Assembly: GCA_944324465.1 (NCBI GenBank)
Contig: CALUWI010000003.1
Span: 121,379-185,378 of the forward strand
Length of the DNA stretch: 64,000 nt
Direction: 5' to 3'
Source: an uncultured Mucispirillum sp.
GTDB taxonomy: Bacteria > Chrysiogenota > Deferribacteres > Deferribacterales > Mucispirillaceae
Positions within the stretch are counted from its first letter, which is position 1, and the number at the start of each line of letters is the position of its first letter. Below the pieces are notes generated by a model. It saw nothing but the letters and a program-made list of their open reading frames with translations. It was not told where the DNA came from and did not search any database. The position numbers and the translations under genes are program-made. Positions 34,345-45,977 of this stretch are shown piece by piece.

Positions 34345-36270
34345 ATGGACTTTCAAAGTTTTTCAGACAAAATCGCAGGTCTTGATTACAGCAGGTTAGA
34401 GCAGGACGCTCTCTTATGCAGAGGTGATATTCTTACTATGACTTCACTTGCTGCAAGTGGTCACCCTGGCGGTTCCATGTCTTCAATTGATGCACTTTTA
34501 ACAGTTTACAACATCGCAAATATTAACCGCAATAATCTTCATGATTTAAACAGAGATAGAATTTTTGTTTCTCATGGTCATATTTCCCCTGCAGTTTATT
34601 CATGCCTTGCTAGAAAAGGAATTTTGCCACAGGATGAATATATTGCATATTTTAGAAAAGCAGGCAGTATGTATGAAGGCCATATAGAACGCTCTATTCC
34701 TGGTGTAGAATGGACAACAGGTAATCTTGGTCAAGGTCTTTCTGCAGCCTGCGGTGCAGCTGTTGCAGGTAAAGTTAATGGCAACGATTTTGATGTTTAT
34801 GTATTTATGGGCGATGGTGAGCATGAAAAAGGCCAGATTACAGAAGCAAGAAGATTTGCTGTTAAATATAACCTTTCAAATATTACTGTAATTGTTGATT
34901 ATAATACTTTACAGATTTCAGGTGATATTTCTAAAGTTATGCCATCTATGAATATTGCAGAAAGCTATAAATCAGACGGCTGGGAAGTACTGCAGATAGA
35001 TGGCCATAATTTTAAAGAAATAGCTGCTGCTTTATTAAAAGCTAAATCATGCAGCAAGCCTGTATGTATTATTGCTGAAACCGCAATGGGCAGTGGTGTT
35101 TCTTTTATGGAACATAAAGCAGGCTTTCACGGTGCTCCACTTTCAGAAGAACAGTATTATGAAGCTATGAAAGAATTAAAGCTGGAGCCATCTCTTGAAA
35201 AATATAAAGAAATGCGTAAAGGTTTTGTTTGGGCAGCTCCACATATAAAAGCAGAAAATCCTAAAATAAATGTAAATACAGGCAGCCGCATTATTTATAA
35301 TGCAGATGTTAAAACTGATAATAGAAGTGCTTTTGGTGCTGCATTATTAGATTTAGTAAAAGTAAATAAGCCAGAAGAATATACAGATGTGGTTGTTTTT
35401 GACTGTGATTTAGCAGGTTCAGTAAAAACAAATGGTGTTGAAAAAAACTATCCTGAAAACTTCTTTCAGTGTGGTATTTCAGAGCACCATACAGCAGTGT
35501 GTGCTGGTGCTGCATCAGTTAATGGTGTTATCAGCTTTTTTGCAGATTTTGGTATGTTTGGTGTTGATGAAGTTTATAACCAGCAGCGTTTAAATGAAAT
35601 CAACTCTGCTAATATAAAAGTAGTTACAACACATGTTGGTATAGATGTTGGTGAAGATGGCAAAACTCACATGTGTATTGACTATATAGGTCTTTTAAGA
35701 AATATATTTGATTTTAAAATTATTGTTCCTGCTGACCCTAATCAGGTTGATACTGTTATCAGATATGCAGCAAAAGAACAGGGCAATTTCCATGTAGCTA
35801 TGGGCAGGTCAAAAATACCTGTAATTACAAAAGAAGACGGCTCTGTATTTTATGATGAAAATTATACATATAATTATGGCGAAATAGATGTTATCAGACA
35901 AGGCAGCGACGGTGTTATATTAGCTTACGGCTCTACATTATACAGAGCTGTACAGGCTCATGATATATTAAAAGCAAAAGGCTTAAATTTTGCTGTTATT
36001 AATGTTGCAAGCCCTGCATATATAAATGATGAAGCATTTAATAAAATAGCAGAATACAAAAAAATATTCACTTATGAAGACCATATTTCATCTACCGGAT
36101 TATTTGGCACAATAGCTAATATGGCTTTAAGCAGAAAAAAATTTATTGATGCTGCATACTTTGGTGTTAATGAATTTCCAATGTCTGGTAAATCTGATGA
36201 AATATATGATATGCTTTCATTAAGCCCAGAAAAATTGGTAGAAAATATGATTAAAGAAATGGGTGCTTAA
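34345..36270 (+). CDS. tkt: Transketolase
   Basis: A 641-residue thiamine-diphosphate enzyme of the non-oxidative pentose phosphate pathway that moves two-carbon units between sugar phosphates. The N-terminal half has SGHPGGSMSS and the cofactor/Mg motif GDGEHEKG (156-163) followed by VDYNTLQISGD. The middle has the pyrimidine-binding domain with QCGISEHHTAVCAGAA and the catalytic Glu. The C-terminal domain has ILAYGSTLYRAVQA. Length is close to the usual 620-680. The sequence is closer to the archaeal/actinobacterial-like fused form than to the classical TktA in parts (my impression). An RNA methyltransferase follows directly after the stop. Confidence 0.88.
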   Translation: MDFQSFSDKIAGLDYSRLEQDALLCRGDILTMTSLAASGHPGGSMSSIDALLTVYNIANINRNNLHDLNRDRIFVSHGHISPAVYSCLARKGILPQDEYIAYFRKAGSMYEGHIERSIPGVEWTTGNLGQGLSAACGAAVAGKVNGNDFDVYVFMGDGEHEKGQITEARRFAVKYNLSNITVIVDYNTLQISGDISKVMPSMNIAESYKSDGWEVLQIDGHNFKEIAAALLKAKSCSKPVCIIAETAMGSGVSFMEHKAGFHGAPLSEEQYYEAMKELKLEPSLEKYKEMRKGFVWAAPHIKAENPKINVNTGSRIIYNADVKTDNRSAFGAALLDLVKVNKPEEYTDVVVFDCDLAGSVKTNGVEKNYPENFFQCGISEHHTAVCAGAASVNGVISFFADFGMFGVDEVYNQQRLNEINSANIKVVTTHVGIDVGEDGKTHMCIDYIGLLRNIFDFKIIVPADPNQVDTVIRYAAKEQGNFHVAMGRSKIPVITKEDGSVFYDENYTYNYGEIDVIRQGSDGVILAYGSTLYRAVQAHDILKAKGLNFAVINVASPAYINDEAFNKIAEYKKIFTYEDHISSTGLFGTIANMALSRKKFIDAAYFGVNEFPMSGKSDEIYDMLSLSPEKLVENMIKEMGA

Positions 36271-36957
36271 TTGATAATTTCTGGAAGAAACCCTGTAATA
36301 GAAGCTAAAAAAAGCGGTAAAGCAAAAAAGATAATTGTCAGGCAGGGGGCAAGTATTCATTTTGACAATATAAATATACCTTTTGAAGTGCTGGGTAGAC
36401 GAGCTTTTGAAGAAAAATACGGCACAGAAACTCAAGGGGTAGTGTGCGAAGTAGATGATTTTGAATATACAGACTTAAAAGATATTCTTAAAAAATCATC
36501 ACAGATAGATGGCGTTGTATTTTTAGATAAAATACAAGACCCCCATAATTTTGGTGCAGTAATAAGAGCCTGCCACTGTTTTGGTATAAGGCATATTATT
36601 GTTCCACGACATGACCAGGCGAAAGTTAGCCCTGCTGTATATAAAGCCAGTGCCGGTTCGTTATTTTATACAGAAATATGCGAAGTAGTAAATCTTGGCC
36701 AGGCAATAGATGAATTTAAAAGCAAAGGTTTTTCTATTGCAGCAGCAGATATTAATGGTGATATTAATTTAAAATCAACATCAAGTATTGTAAAATTTCC
36801 ACTTGGTGTTATAATAGGTTCAGAGGGCAGGGGTATAAGAGAAAGTATCCTTGAGCGGGCTGATTATAAACTTAAAATTGGTATGTCATCAGATATTGAT
36901 TCCCTTAATGCGTCTATGAGCTGTGCTGTTATACTTTATCAGCTTTTCAGCAGGTAA
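36271..36957 (+). CDS. rlmB: 23S rRNA (guanosine-2251-2'-O)-methyltransferase RlmB / TrmH-family SPOUT methyltransferase
   Basis: A 228-residue SPOUT methyltransferase. The N-terminal substrate-binding domain (SGRNPVIEAKKSGKAKKIIV, GTETQGVVCEV) is followed by the three SPOUT motifs: DKIQDPHNFGAVIRACHCFG with the catalytic Arg, GVIIGSEGRGIRESILE and DSLNASMSCAVILYQ. This is the RlmB/TrmH pattern; RlmB methylates G2251 in the peptidyl-transferase P loop. The start is TTG immediately after the transketolase stop with a GGGTG upstream. It is followed three bases later by rlmH. Confidence 0.87.
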   Translation: MIISGRNPVIEAKKSGKAKKIIVRQGASIHFDNINIPFEVLGRRAFEEKYGTETQGVVCEVDDFEYTDLKDILKKSSQIDGVVFLDKIQDPHNFGAVIRACHCFGIRHIIVPRHDQAKVSPAVYKASAGSLFYTEICEVVNLGQAIDEFKSKGFSIAAADINGDINLKSTSSIVKFPLGVIIGSEGRGIRESILERADYKLKIGMSSDIDSLNASMSCAVILYQLFSR

Positions 36958-36960
36958 TAT

Positions 36961-37395
36961 ATGGCACAAGTTCGGCTTGCAGTAGAGGGCAAAGTTAAAG
37001 ATAAAGTAATACTTGACAATATCCGCGAATACCAAAAACGCCTTTCTCCATATTTTAAGCTGGAGCTTTTAGAGATGGGAGAGGGTGGTAAATATTTTGA
37101 CAAATTAAGTAAACAGCAGGCTGCATCAGAAATATTTATAGCTATGGATGCAGGTGGTAAAAAGTTTACAAGCGAAGGGTTTGCAGAATGGTTTGAGGCT
37201 AAACGCAGCCTTTCAAAAAATATAACTTTTGTAATAGGAGAGGCAACAGGGCTGTCTAAACAGGCGAGAGAGGCAGCATGTGAATTTATATCCCTTTCTG
37301 ATATGACATTTTCATATAAACTAAGTCTTATGGTAATGGCAGAACAGATATACAGGGCTGTAACAATCATTACAGGGCATCCCTATCACAAGTAG
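36961..37395 (+). CDS. rlmH: 23S rRNA (pseudouridine-1915-N3)-methyltransferase RlmH
   Basis: A 144-residue small SPOUT enzyme that methylates pseudouridine 1915 in helix 69 of 23S rRNA. The diagnostic C-terminal half is present: FVIGEATGLSKQAREAA (family: FVIGGADGL), ISLSDMTFSYKLSLMVMAEQ, and IYRAVTIITGHPYHK as the invariant end. Length is slightly below the common 155. It is three bases after rlmB and 9 bases before dksA, so the four genes from transketolase on probably form one operon. Confidence 0.93.
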   Translation: MAQVRLAVEGKVKDKVILDNIREYQKRLSPYFKLELLEMGEGGKYFDKLSKQQAASEIFIAMDAGGKKFTSEGFAEWFEAKRSLSKNITFVIGEATGLSKQAREAACEFISLSDMTFSYKLSLMVMAEQIYRAVTIITGHPYHK

Positions 37396-37404
37396 GAGCG
37401 TAAG

Positions 37405-37767
37405 ATGGATAAGGCGACTAAGGAGCATTTCCGTGAAAAACTGCTTGCTATGAAAAAAGAGCTTATTGAAGCATTAAACAGCAAGTATAACGAAGCATTA
37501 GAGCTTGGTTCTGACGGTATTCAGGATACAGCTGATGAGGCATATAATCTTTACAATAAGAATATTATGCTTGGCAGAGTTGAAACAGATGCTCTTAAAC
37601 TAAGACTTGTTGATCAGGCTTTGCAGAGAATTGAAAATGATACATACGGTGTATGTATAGAATGTGAGGAAGAAATAAGCCCTCGCAGACTTGAATATGT
37701 ACCATTTGCAAGATACTGCACAGAATGTAAAAGTGAGCTGGAGAAAAAAGGCTTAATTAAAATGTAG
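37405..37767 (+). CDS. dksA: DksA/TraR-family RNA polymerase regulator
   Basis: A 120-residue DksA-type protein. The coiled coil carries the tip motif DTADEA (Asp41, Asp44, Ala46), matching DxxDxA of active DksA, which reaches into the secondary channel of RNA polymerase and acts with ppGpp. The zinc finger is complete: CIEC at 84-87 and CTEC at 105-108. It is shorter than E. coli DksA, as in many other phyla. GTAGGAGC precedes the ATG; two hairpins follow the stop. Confidence 0.92.
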   Translation: MDKATKEHFREKLLAMKKELIEALNSKYNEALELGSDGIQDTADEAYNLYNKNIMLGRVETDALKLRLVDQALQRIENDTYGVCIECEEEISPRRLEYVPFARYCTECKSELEKKGLIKM

Positions 37768-37780
37768 TATGGCTTTTTTT

Positions 37781-37803
37781 AAGGGGCATTTTTCCCCCTT
37801 TTG
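37781..37803 (+). terminator. Terminator after dksA
   Basis: AAGGGG (37781) pairs with CCCCTT (ending 37800) around an eight-base loop, then TT. A moderately strong intrinsic terminator. Confidence 0.6.
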
Positions 37804-37814
37804 AATATATAAAA

Positions 37815-37838
37815 GCTGCCTTATTTTAATAAGGCAGC
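37815..37838 (-). terminator. Second hairpin, likely terminator for - strand transcription
   Basis: GCTGCCTTAT and ATAAGGCAGC form a perfect 10-bp stem with loop TTTA. On the - strand it is followed by TTTTATAT, on the + strand by CCTT, so it fits best as the terminator of the peptidase gene that ends at 38126. Confidence 0.65.
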
Positions 37839-38125
37839 CCTTACTGTATTTTATAAGTTAATATCTGCTTTACTTATTTTTCACTTATTATTTCCGTAAT
37901 AAGTATGGTTTCGTTCGCTCTAAAATACATAAATTTTTCTCATTTTTTCACTGAAATATAATAATCCTTATATGTTATCCATGTTATTTAATATTTATCT
38001 TCCATATACCTAATATATTTTTACACTGTAAACTTACCTGCTGTTTCTATTATAAGTAAAGCATATAATCTAATATATATATCAGCAGGCAGTTAGTGTA
38101 TTAAGATAAAGTGTAATTTGATATT
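37839..38125. other. AT-rich intergenic region with a GAGCG-type repeat remnant
   Basis: Mostly AT-rich, no gene. GGTTTCGTTCGCTC at 37907-37920 is nearly the reverse complement of GAGCGTAGCGAAACC at 63942-63956, so it may be a remnant of the same repeat family. Confidence 0.4.
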
Positions 38126-41151
<3,026 letters not shown>

Positions 41152-41192
41152 ACTTTTTCCATTTACATTTAAAGCATTACAGCTGCTTTATA

Positions 41193-42305
41193 TTATTTAT
41201 TTGTTACATGAATAAGCATTATCTCAGAATCAGTTCCTACTCTTACAGGCGGTCCCCATAAACCAAGTCCGCTTGTAACAAAGTAGTGAAATCCGTCATA
41301 TTTTTTCATTCCATGAGATAATTCATACATTTTTTTTACAATAAGATTTACAGGAAAAAACTGTCCGTCATGAGTATGCCCTGAAATCTGTATATCAGCA
41401 TTTATTTTTCTGCCATCTTCAGATGATTTTGTTATATGGTCAAGTATAATTACAGGTTTTGTTTTATCATCTATTCTGCTGTATAATGTTTCAATATCTG
41501 CTCGTTCATTACTAGATGAGTTAGTATGACGCAGGCTGTCCCTGCCTATAATATAAATTTCTTTTTCTGGAATATATACAACATCGTCTATTAATGTTTT
41601 AAATCCAGCCTTATTAAATACTGATAATACATCTTTTTGCATTCCACTGTAATATTCATGATTGCCAAAAACTACATATACCCCAAGTGGTGCTTCCAGA
41701 TTTTTAAATTCTTCAATATATTCTTCTGTAAAGTCTTGTATATTATTGTCTATAATATCGCCAGCTATTACAACAAAATCAGGCTTTAATCCGTTTATTT
41801 TTTGTATTTCTTTACCAAGCCTTGTTGGTGTCATATCAGAACCTATATGGATATCTGCAATAGCTGCAAAAGTAAATGGTGTATATACTGTTTTATTTAA
41901 ATTAATAGTATATTCATTAACTTTTGTAAGATGACTGTTTAAAAAACCTAGCAGGCATATAATTACAGCCATAATTACAGAAATGAGTCCTTGAATATGA
42001 TGATTTATAAATGGAGTTTTGAAAAGTTTAAAAATCACTTTAATAAAATCAGTAAATAAATAAAAAAGAAATATGTATATAAATAATGCTAAAATTATAT
42101 CAGAAATAAAAATAAATAAATCAGGCATATTAGAGTGAGTAAGTTTTTCTATGCTTCTTGTAATAATAAAGGAATTGCATAATAATATAATAAATGGAAT
42201 TGATGATGATTTCTTATACTTTGTAAAAAAAGATAAATATAAGTGATATGCAACATATATAGAAAAAATAATATTCTGCATGAGAAGTAATACCAGCATG
42301 CTCAT
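41193..42305 (-). CDS. Membrane-anchored metallophosphoesterase, paralogue
   Basis: A 370-residue protein with the same plan as its neighbour: four N-terminal membrane helices, then a calcineurin-like phosphoesterase domain with IADIHIGSD, AGDIIDNN, GNHEYYS (the usual GNHD Asp is Glu) and SGHTHDGQFFPV. LGLWGPPVRVGTDSEI at the end is shared almost exactly with the neighbour. The D-to-E change in GNHD is common in this superfamily and need not abolish activity. The two genes are a tandem pair on one transcript. Confidence 0.85.
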   Translation of the reverse strand: MSMLVLLLMQNIIFSIYVAYHLYLSFFTKYKKSSSIPFIILLCNSFIITRSIEKLTHSNMPDLFIFISDIILALFIYIFLFYLFTDFIKVIFKLFKTPFINHHIQGLISVIMAVIICLLGFLNSHLTKVNEYTINLNKTVYTPFTFAAIADIHIGSDMTPTRLGKEIQKINGLKPDFVVIAGDIIDNNIQDFTEEYIEEFKNLEAPLGVYVVFGNHEYYSGMQKDVLSVFNKAGFKTLIDDVVYIPEKEIYIIGRDSLRHTNSSSNERADIETLYSRIDDKTKPVIILDHITKSSEDGRKINADIQISGHTHDGQFFPVNLIVKKMYELSHGMKKYDGFHYFVTSGLGLWGPPVRVGTDSEIMLIHVTNK

Positions 42306-42403
42306 AACTCGCTCCTTTACTTGAAAAGTATATATGGAAAGCTGACACTTATCAAGAAAAAATAATAATAGTTTTACAAATCTTTTACATTTGACAATAA
42401 AAA

Positions 42404-42433
42404 AGACTGCCGAAAAATTATTTTCGGCAGTCT
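42404..42433. terminator. Strong hairpin between the phosphoesterase and substrate-binding protein units
   Basis: AGACTGCCGAAAA and TTTTCGGCAGTCT form a perfect 13-bp stem around a four-base loop. It lies upstream of the phosphoesterase pair and downstream of the substrate-binding protein genes, both on the - strand. AAAAA on the left gives a U-tract in - strand RNA, so it probably terminates read-through from the binding-protein genes. Confidence 0.75.
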
Positions 42434-42711
42434 AATTCAGCTTATTATAGCTGCATAGGAGTTCAAATATAACACAGGGGAGGTTGTTTATATTTGAAAA
42501 ATCAATATATATATGGGAAAGAATAAAAAAGACTTAAATTGTCTTATATAACAAATATATGTTTTTTTAGATAAAAATCAAGTATTAAAATATAAAAATC
42601 TAATATTATGTATATAATTTATACACATTTAATGAAAATAAAGAAAGTAAAGAATTAATTTATTGATAGTAAAGGAAAAAAATTTATCTATAAAGAATGT
42701 AAAATAAAAAA
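42434..42711. other. AT-rich intergenic region
   Basis: About 280 bases with no gene or RNA recognised between two hairpins. Confidence 0.4.
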
Positions 42712-42744
42712 GCCTGCCAAAATATCTACACAATTTAAGCAGGC
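42712..42744 (-). terminator. Possible terminator after the substrate-binding protein genes
   Basis: GCCTGC and GCAGGC pair around a long 21-base loop, with TTTTTTATTTT following on the - strand. Weaker than the hairpin at 42404. Confidence 0.45.
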
Positions 42745-42759
42745 ATATTAAAAAAATAA

Positions 42760-43755
42760 TTATTTTGTAATCAGTTTGCCGTCTTTAATAAGATATTGAG
42801 CAGAGTTTATTAATTCATCACTGAAAGTAATGCCTAATAATTTTGCAGTATCTAAATCAAGCAGTTTATTATAAAATTTAGGGTCATTTAATGACTGTAT
42901 TGGAAGTTCTTCTGCTTTTTTGCCTTGAAGTACTTCTGCAACAAGTTTACCTGTCATTCTGCCCATTTCATAGTAGCTGAAACCTAAAGCATAAACAACA
43001 CCGCCATTTAATGTTGGAGTAATATCACCGCCAAAAACTGGTATTTTATTTTGTTTTGCAGTGTCAGTTAATGCAGACATTGCTGTTGCAATAGAGTTAT
43101 CTGTAAAACAGTAGAAAGCATCTACTCTTGAAACAAGGCTTTCTGCTGCCTGTTTTACTTCTGCAGGTGTAGCAATAGTCTGGATAATAAGTTCAACACC
43201 AAGTTCATCGCATACTTGTTTTGTTGTTTCTGCCATACTTACAGAGTTTGCTTCAGATGTAGTGTATATAATACCAAGTTTTTTAAAATTATATATTTTT
43301 TTAAACTCAGTAAGCTGTTCTTTTATAGGTATAGCATCTATTACACCAGTAATATTTTTATTACCTTGAGTCATAGATGAGGCAATACCTGCTTTTACAG
43401 GGTCAGTAACTGCAGTAAAAACAATTGGTGTATTAGGAAGCTGGTTTGCAAGAGTAACTGTAATAGGGGTTGCAATACCAACTGCTACATCAACATTATC
43501 ACTTTTAAATTTGCTTGCAATAGCTGATGAAATATTTAAATCACCATTAGCATTCTGTAAATCTATATTTGCTTCAATATTTAATGCTTTTAATTCATCA
43601 AGAACGCCTTTTTCTGCATCATTTAATGAATTATGTGATATTAATTTTGCAATACCTATAGTTGGCAGGTCTGGTTTTTTTGCTTCATTTTTTTTGCATG
43701 CAGTAAAGCTCACTGCAAGGCATATCGTCAGTATAATAAATAATAGTTTTTTCAT
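42760..43755 (-). CDS. TrpX-like ABC transporter substrate-binding lipoprotein (third of three)
   Basis: A 331-residue lipoprotein (lipobox SFTAC, Cys20). After the signal it has the two-lobed periplasmic-binding fold of the COG2984/TrpX group: LPTIGIAKLISHNSLN, LQNANGDLNISSAIASKF, TPIVFTAVTDPV, KLGIIYTTSEANSVSM and VDAFYCFTDNSIATAM. Relatives bind aromatic amino acids or similar small molecules for an ABC importer. It is the last of three tandem paralogues; no permease or ATPase gene is next to them, so they must use a transporter encoded elsewhere. Confidence 0.85.
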   Translation of the reverse strand: MKKLLFIILTICLAVSFTACKKNEAKKPDLPTIGIAKLISHNSLNDAEKGVLDELKALNIEANIDLQNANGDLNISSAIASKFKSDNVDVAVGIATPITVTLANQLPNTPIVFTAVTDPVKAGIASSMTQGNKNITGVIDAIPIKEQLTEFKKIYNFKKLGIIYTTSEANSVSMAETTKQVCDELGVELIIQTIATPAEVKQAAESLVSRVDAFYCFTDNSIATAMSALTDTAKQNKIPVFGGDITPTLNGGVVYALGFSYYEMGRMTGKLVAEVLQGKKAEELPIQSLNDPKFYNKLLDLDTAKLLGITFSDELINSAQYLIKDGKLITK

Positions 43756-43764
43756 AATGATACC

Positions 43765-44766
43765 CTATTTTTTAACTTCTTTGCCATTTTCTAAAAATAT
43801 TGTATTTTCAGAAATAAGTTCCTGCGGTATAGTTACTCCCAGTGCTTTTACAACATCATTATCAATAATAGTTTGAGTTTCTTTTGCACCTTTCATATAT
43901 CTTGTTGGTATATCTTCTGTTTTTTTGCCATTTAAAATATCTATTATCTGCTGGCCTGCAAGTCTGCCTATAACATAGTAATCAGCACCTGCTGTATATA
44001 ATACACCGCCAAACTGTAAAGATGATGATGGGTCAGCAGAAAATACCGGCAGATTATTTGCAGATGCAGTTGATGTGATAGAGTTTAATGATGAGCATAC
44101 ATTATTATCTGTTACTACATAAAAAGCATCAACTCTGCCTATTAAACTTTCAGCAGCCTGTTTGATTTCATTAATATTAGTAATTGGCTGGCTTATTAAT
44201 TTAATACCCAGTTTATCACATACTTCTTTTGTTACTTTATGCATTACAACAGAATTATCTTCTGAACTTGTGTAAATCATACCAAGTCTTGTAAATGGAA
44301 CAATAGAACGGAAAGCATTAATCTGGCTTTCAATATCTACAGCATCAGAAACGCCTGTAATATTTTTGCCGCCTTTATCTTTACTTGGCACAAGGTGAGC
44401 AGCAACAGGGTCGCTTATTGCAGCAAAAACTATAGGTGTATTTTGTAAAGTATTAAGAAGTGCAATAGCCATCGGTGTGCCTATACCAACAGTTACATTT
44501 ACACCATCTGATTTAAATTTGTTTGCAATAGATGTTGCAATATTCATATCTGCATTAGCATTTTGAAGGTCATAGTTTACTTTTACACCTTTTGCAGCTA
44601 ATTCATCTTGAATACCTTTTTCAACAGAATTTAATGCAGGGTGAGCAAGCAGTTTAGCAATACCTACTGTTGGAAGTTTTTCCTGAGCTGTATTTTCATT
44701 TTTTTTACAGCCAGCAATTGCAACAGTCATTAAAACTGCTGAAAACATAATAATAATTTTTTTCAT
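43765..44766 (-). CDS. TrpX-like ABC transporter substrate-binding lipoprotein (second of three)
   Basis: A 333-residue lipoprotein (lipobox AIAGC). The ATG at 44766 is chosen because GGAG lies six bases upstream; the TTG 12 bases earlier reads through that ribosome site. The same landmarks as its neighbours are seen: LPTVGIAKLLAHPALN, LQNANADMNIATSIANKF, TPIVFAAISDPVAAH and VDAFYVVTDNNVCSSL. Residues lining the cleft differ between the three copies, so they may bind different ligands. Confidence 0.85.
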   Translation of the reverse strand: MKKIIIMFSAVLMTVAIAGCKKNENTAQEKLPTVGIAKLLAHPALNSVEKGIQDELAAKGVKVNYDLQNANADMNIATSIANKFKSDGVNVTVGIGTPMAIALLNTLQNTPIVFAAISDPVAAHLVPSKDKGGKNITGVSDAVDIESQINAFRSIVPFTRLGMIYTSSEDNSVVMHKVTKEVCDKLGIKLISQPITNINEIKQAAESLIGRVDAFYVVTDNNVCSSLNSITSTASANNLPVFSADPSSSLQFGGVLYTAGADYYVIGRLAGQQIIDILNGKKTEDIPTRYMKGAKETQTIIDNDVVKALGVTIPQELISENTIFLENGKEVKK

Positions 44767-44795
44767 TTTTTTCTCCAAATCATTATATTATATTA

Positions 44796-45794
44796 TTATT
44801 TTATATTATTATTTTCTATTATTTTTGTATTTTTTGTAATATATTCTTTTGGTATTTCAATATTTAAAGCCTTTGCAGTGTCCATATCCACAATCATAAG
44901 AGATTCATCTGGATATTCCATAAATGTAACAGGCATATCTTCTGGTTTTTTACCTTTTAAAATTTCTACAGCCATTTTGCCTGTTTTTCTTCCAGCTTTA
45001 TAGTAATCAAAACCAATGGCATATAAAATACCGCCATTAACTGATGATGTGTAATCTTCTGAAAAAATAGGCTTTTTATGGTTTGCTGCAGCAGTTATTA
45101 ATGATGTTAGTCCAGAAACAAGAGTGTTATCTGTTACTACATAAAAAGCATCAACCCTTGAAACAAGGCTTTCTGCTGCCATATTTACTTCTGCAGGGTT
45201 ATATATTGTAATAGGTCTAAGTTCCACACCAATTTCATCACATACTTCCTGAGTAGTTTTAAGCATTGTGATAGAATTTTTTTCTGCACCATTATATATA
45301 AAGCCAAGTTTTTTAAATGGATATATAGAGTGGTATATTTTTAAATGCTCTCTAATAGGCAGTGCATCACAAAGCCCTGTAACATTGTTTTTACCTTTCT
45401 CAAAGCTGTCAACAAGCCCTGCACCTATCGGGTCGTTAACTGTTGCAAAAAGAACAGGTCTGTCTGTAATACTGTTTGCAAGAGCAACTGCTGCAGGTGT
45501 TGCTATACCTATAGATAAGTCTTTTTTATCTGCTGCAAATTTAGATGCAATGGCGTTAATAATATTTGCATCATTATTAGCATTCTGACTGTCTATAATA
45601 ACATTCATATTTTGAGCTTTCAGCTCATCAATTATGCCTTTTTCTATTTCAAGCAGAGCAGGGTGGTTGTTAATAATAGCAATCCCCACTTTAAAGGCTG
45701 GATTATTCTCATCTGCATCTGCTGTTTTTTTATTACAGCCTGCAGCAACAGCAAGAATAATAATAAAAATTAGTACATAAATTTTATTTTTCAT
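44796..45794 (-). CDS. TrpX-like ABC transporter substrate-binding lipoprotein (first of three)
   Basis: A 332-residue lipoprotein (lipobox VAAGC). FKVGIAIINNHPALLEIEKG, SQNANNDANIINAIASKF, RPVLFATVNDPIGAGL and VDAFYVVTDNTLVSGL align with both downstream paralogues. It heads the three-gene operon. No riboswitch-like structure is apparent in the 150 bases before it, where a divergent promoter for an LprI-like gene also lies. Confidence 0.85.
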   Translation of the reverse strand: MKNKIYVLIFIIILAVAAGCNKKTADADENNPAFKVGIAIINNHPALLEIEKGIIDELKAQNMNVIIDSQNANNDANIINAIASKFAADKKDLSIGIATPAAVALANSITDRPVLFATVNDPIGAGLVDSFEKGKNNVTGLCDALPIREHLKIYHSIYPFKKLGFIYNGAEKNSITMLKTTQEVCDEIGVELRPITIYNPAEVNMAAESLVSRVDAFYVVTDNTLVSGLTSLITAAANHKKPIFSEDYTSSVNGGILYAIGFDYYKAGRKTGKMAVEILKGKKPEDMPVTFMEYPDESLMIVDMDTAKALNIEIPKEYITKNTKIIENNNIK

Positions 45795-45918
45795 AATTTT
45801 ACGACCTTTTATATTAAAATCTTTGTAAGAATAGCATAAAAAAAATTATTTTAAAAGATTAATTTGGACAAAAAATAATTTATTGTTGCTTTAATGTGAG
45901 AAACAGGTTAATTTATGT

Positions 45919-45958
45919 TTGACATTGTGTACTTCATACTTTAATATTAAGTGAAGTA
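45919..45958 (+). promoter_or_regulatory. Promoter with an inverted repeat over the -10 box (LprI-like gene)
   Basis: TTGACA (45919-45924) and TAATAT (45942-45947) are 17 bases apart. TACTTCA (45930-45936) and TGAAGTA (45952-45958) form a dyad whose centre lies on the -10 box. This is the layout of an operator that blocks RNA polymerase. Confidence 0.6.
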
Positions 45959-45977
45959 TATTATAATGGAGCATGCT

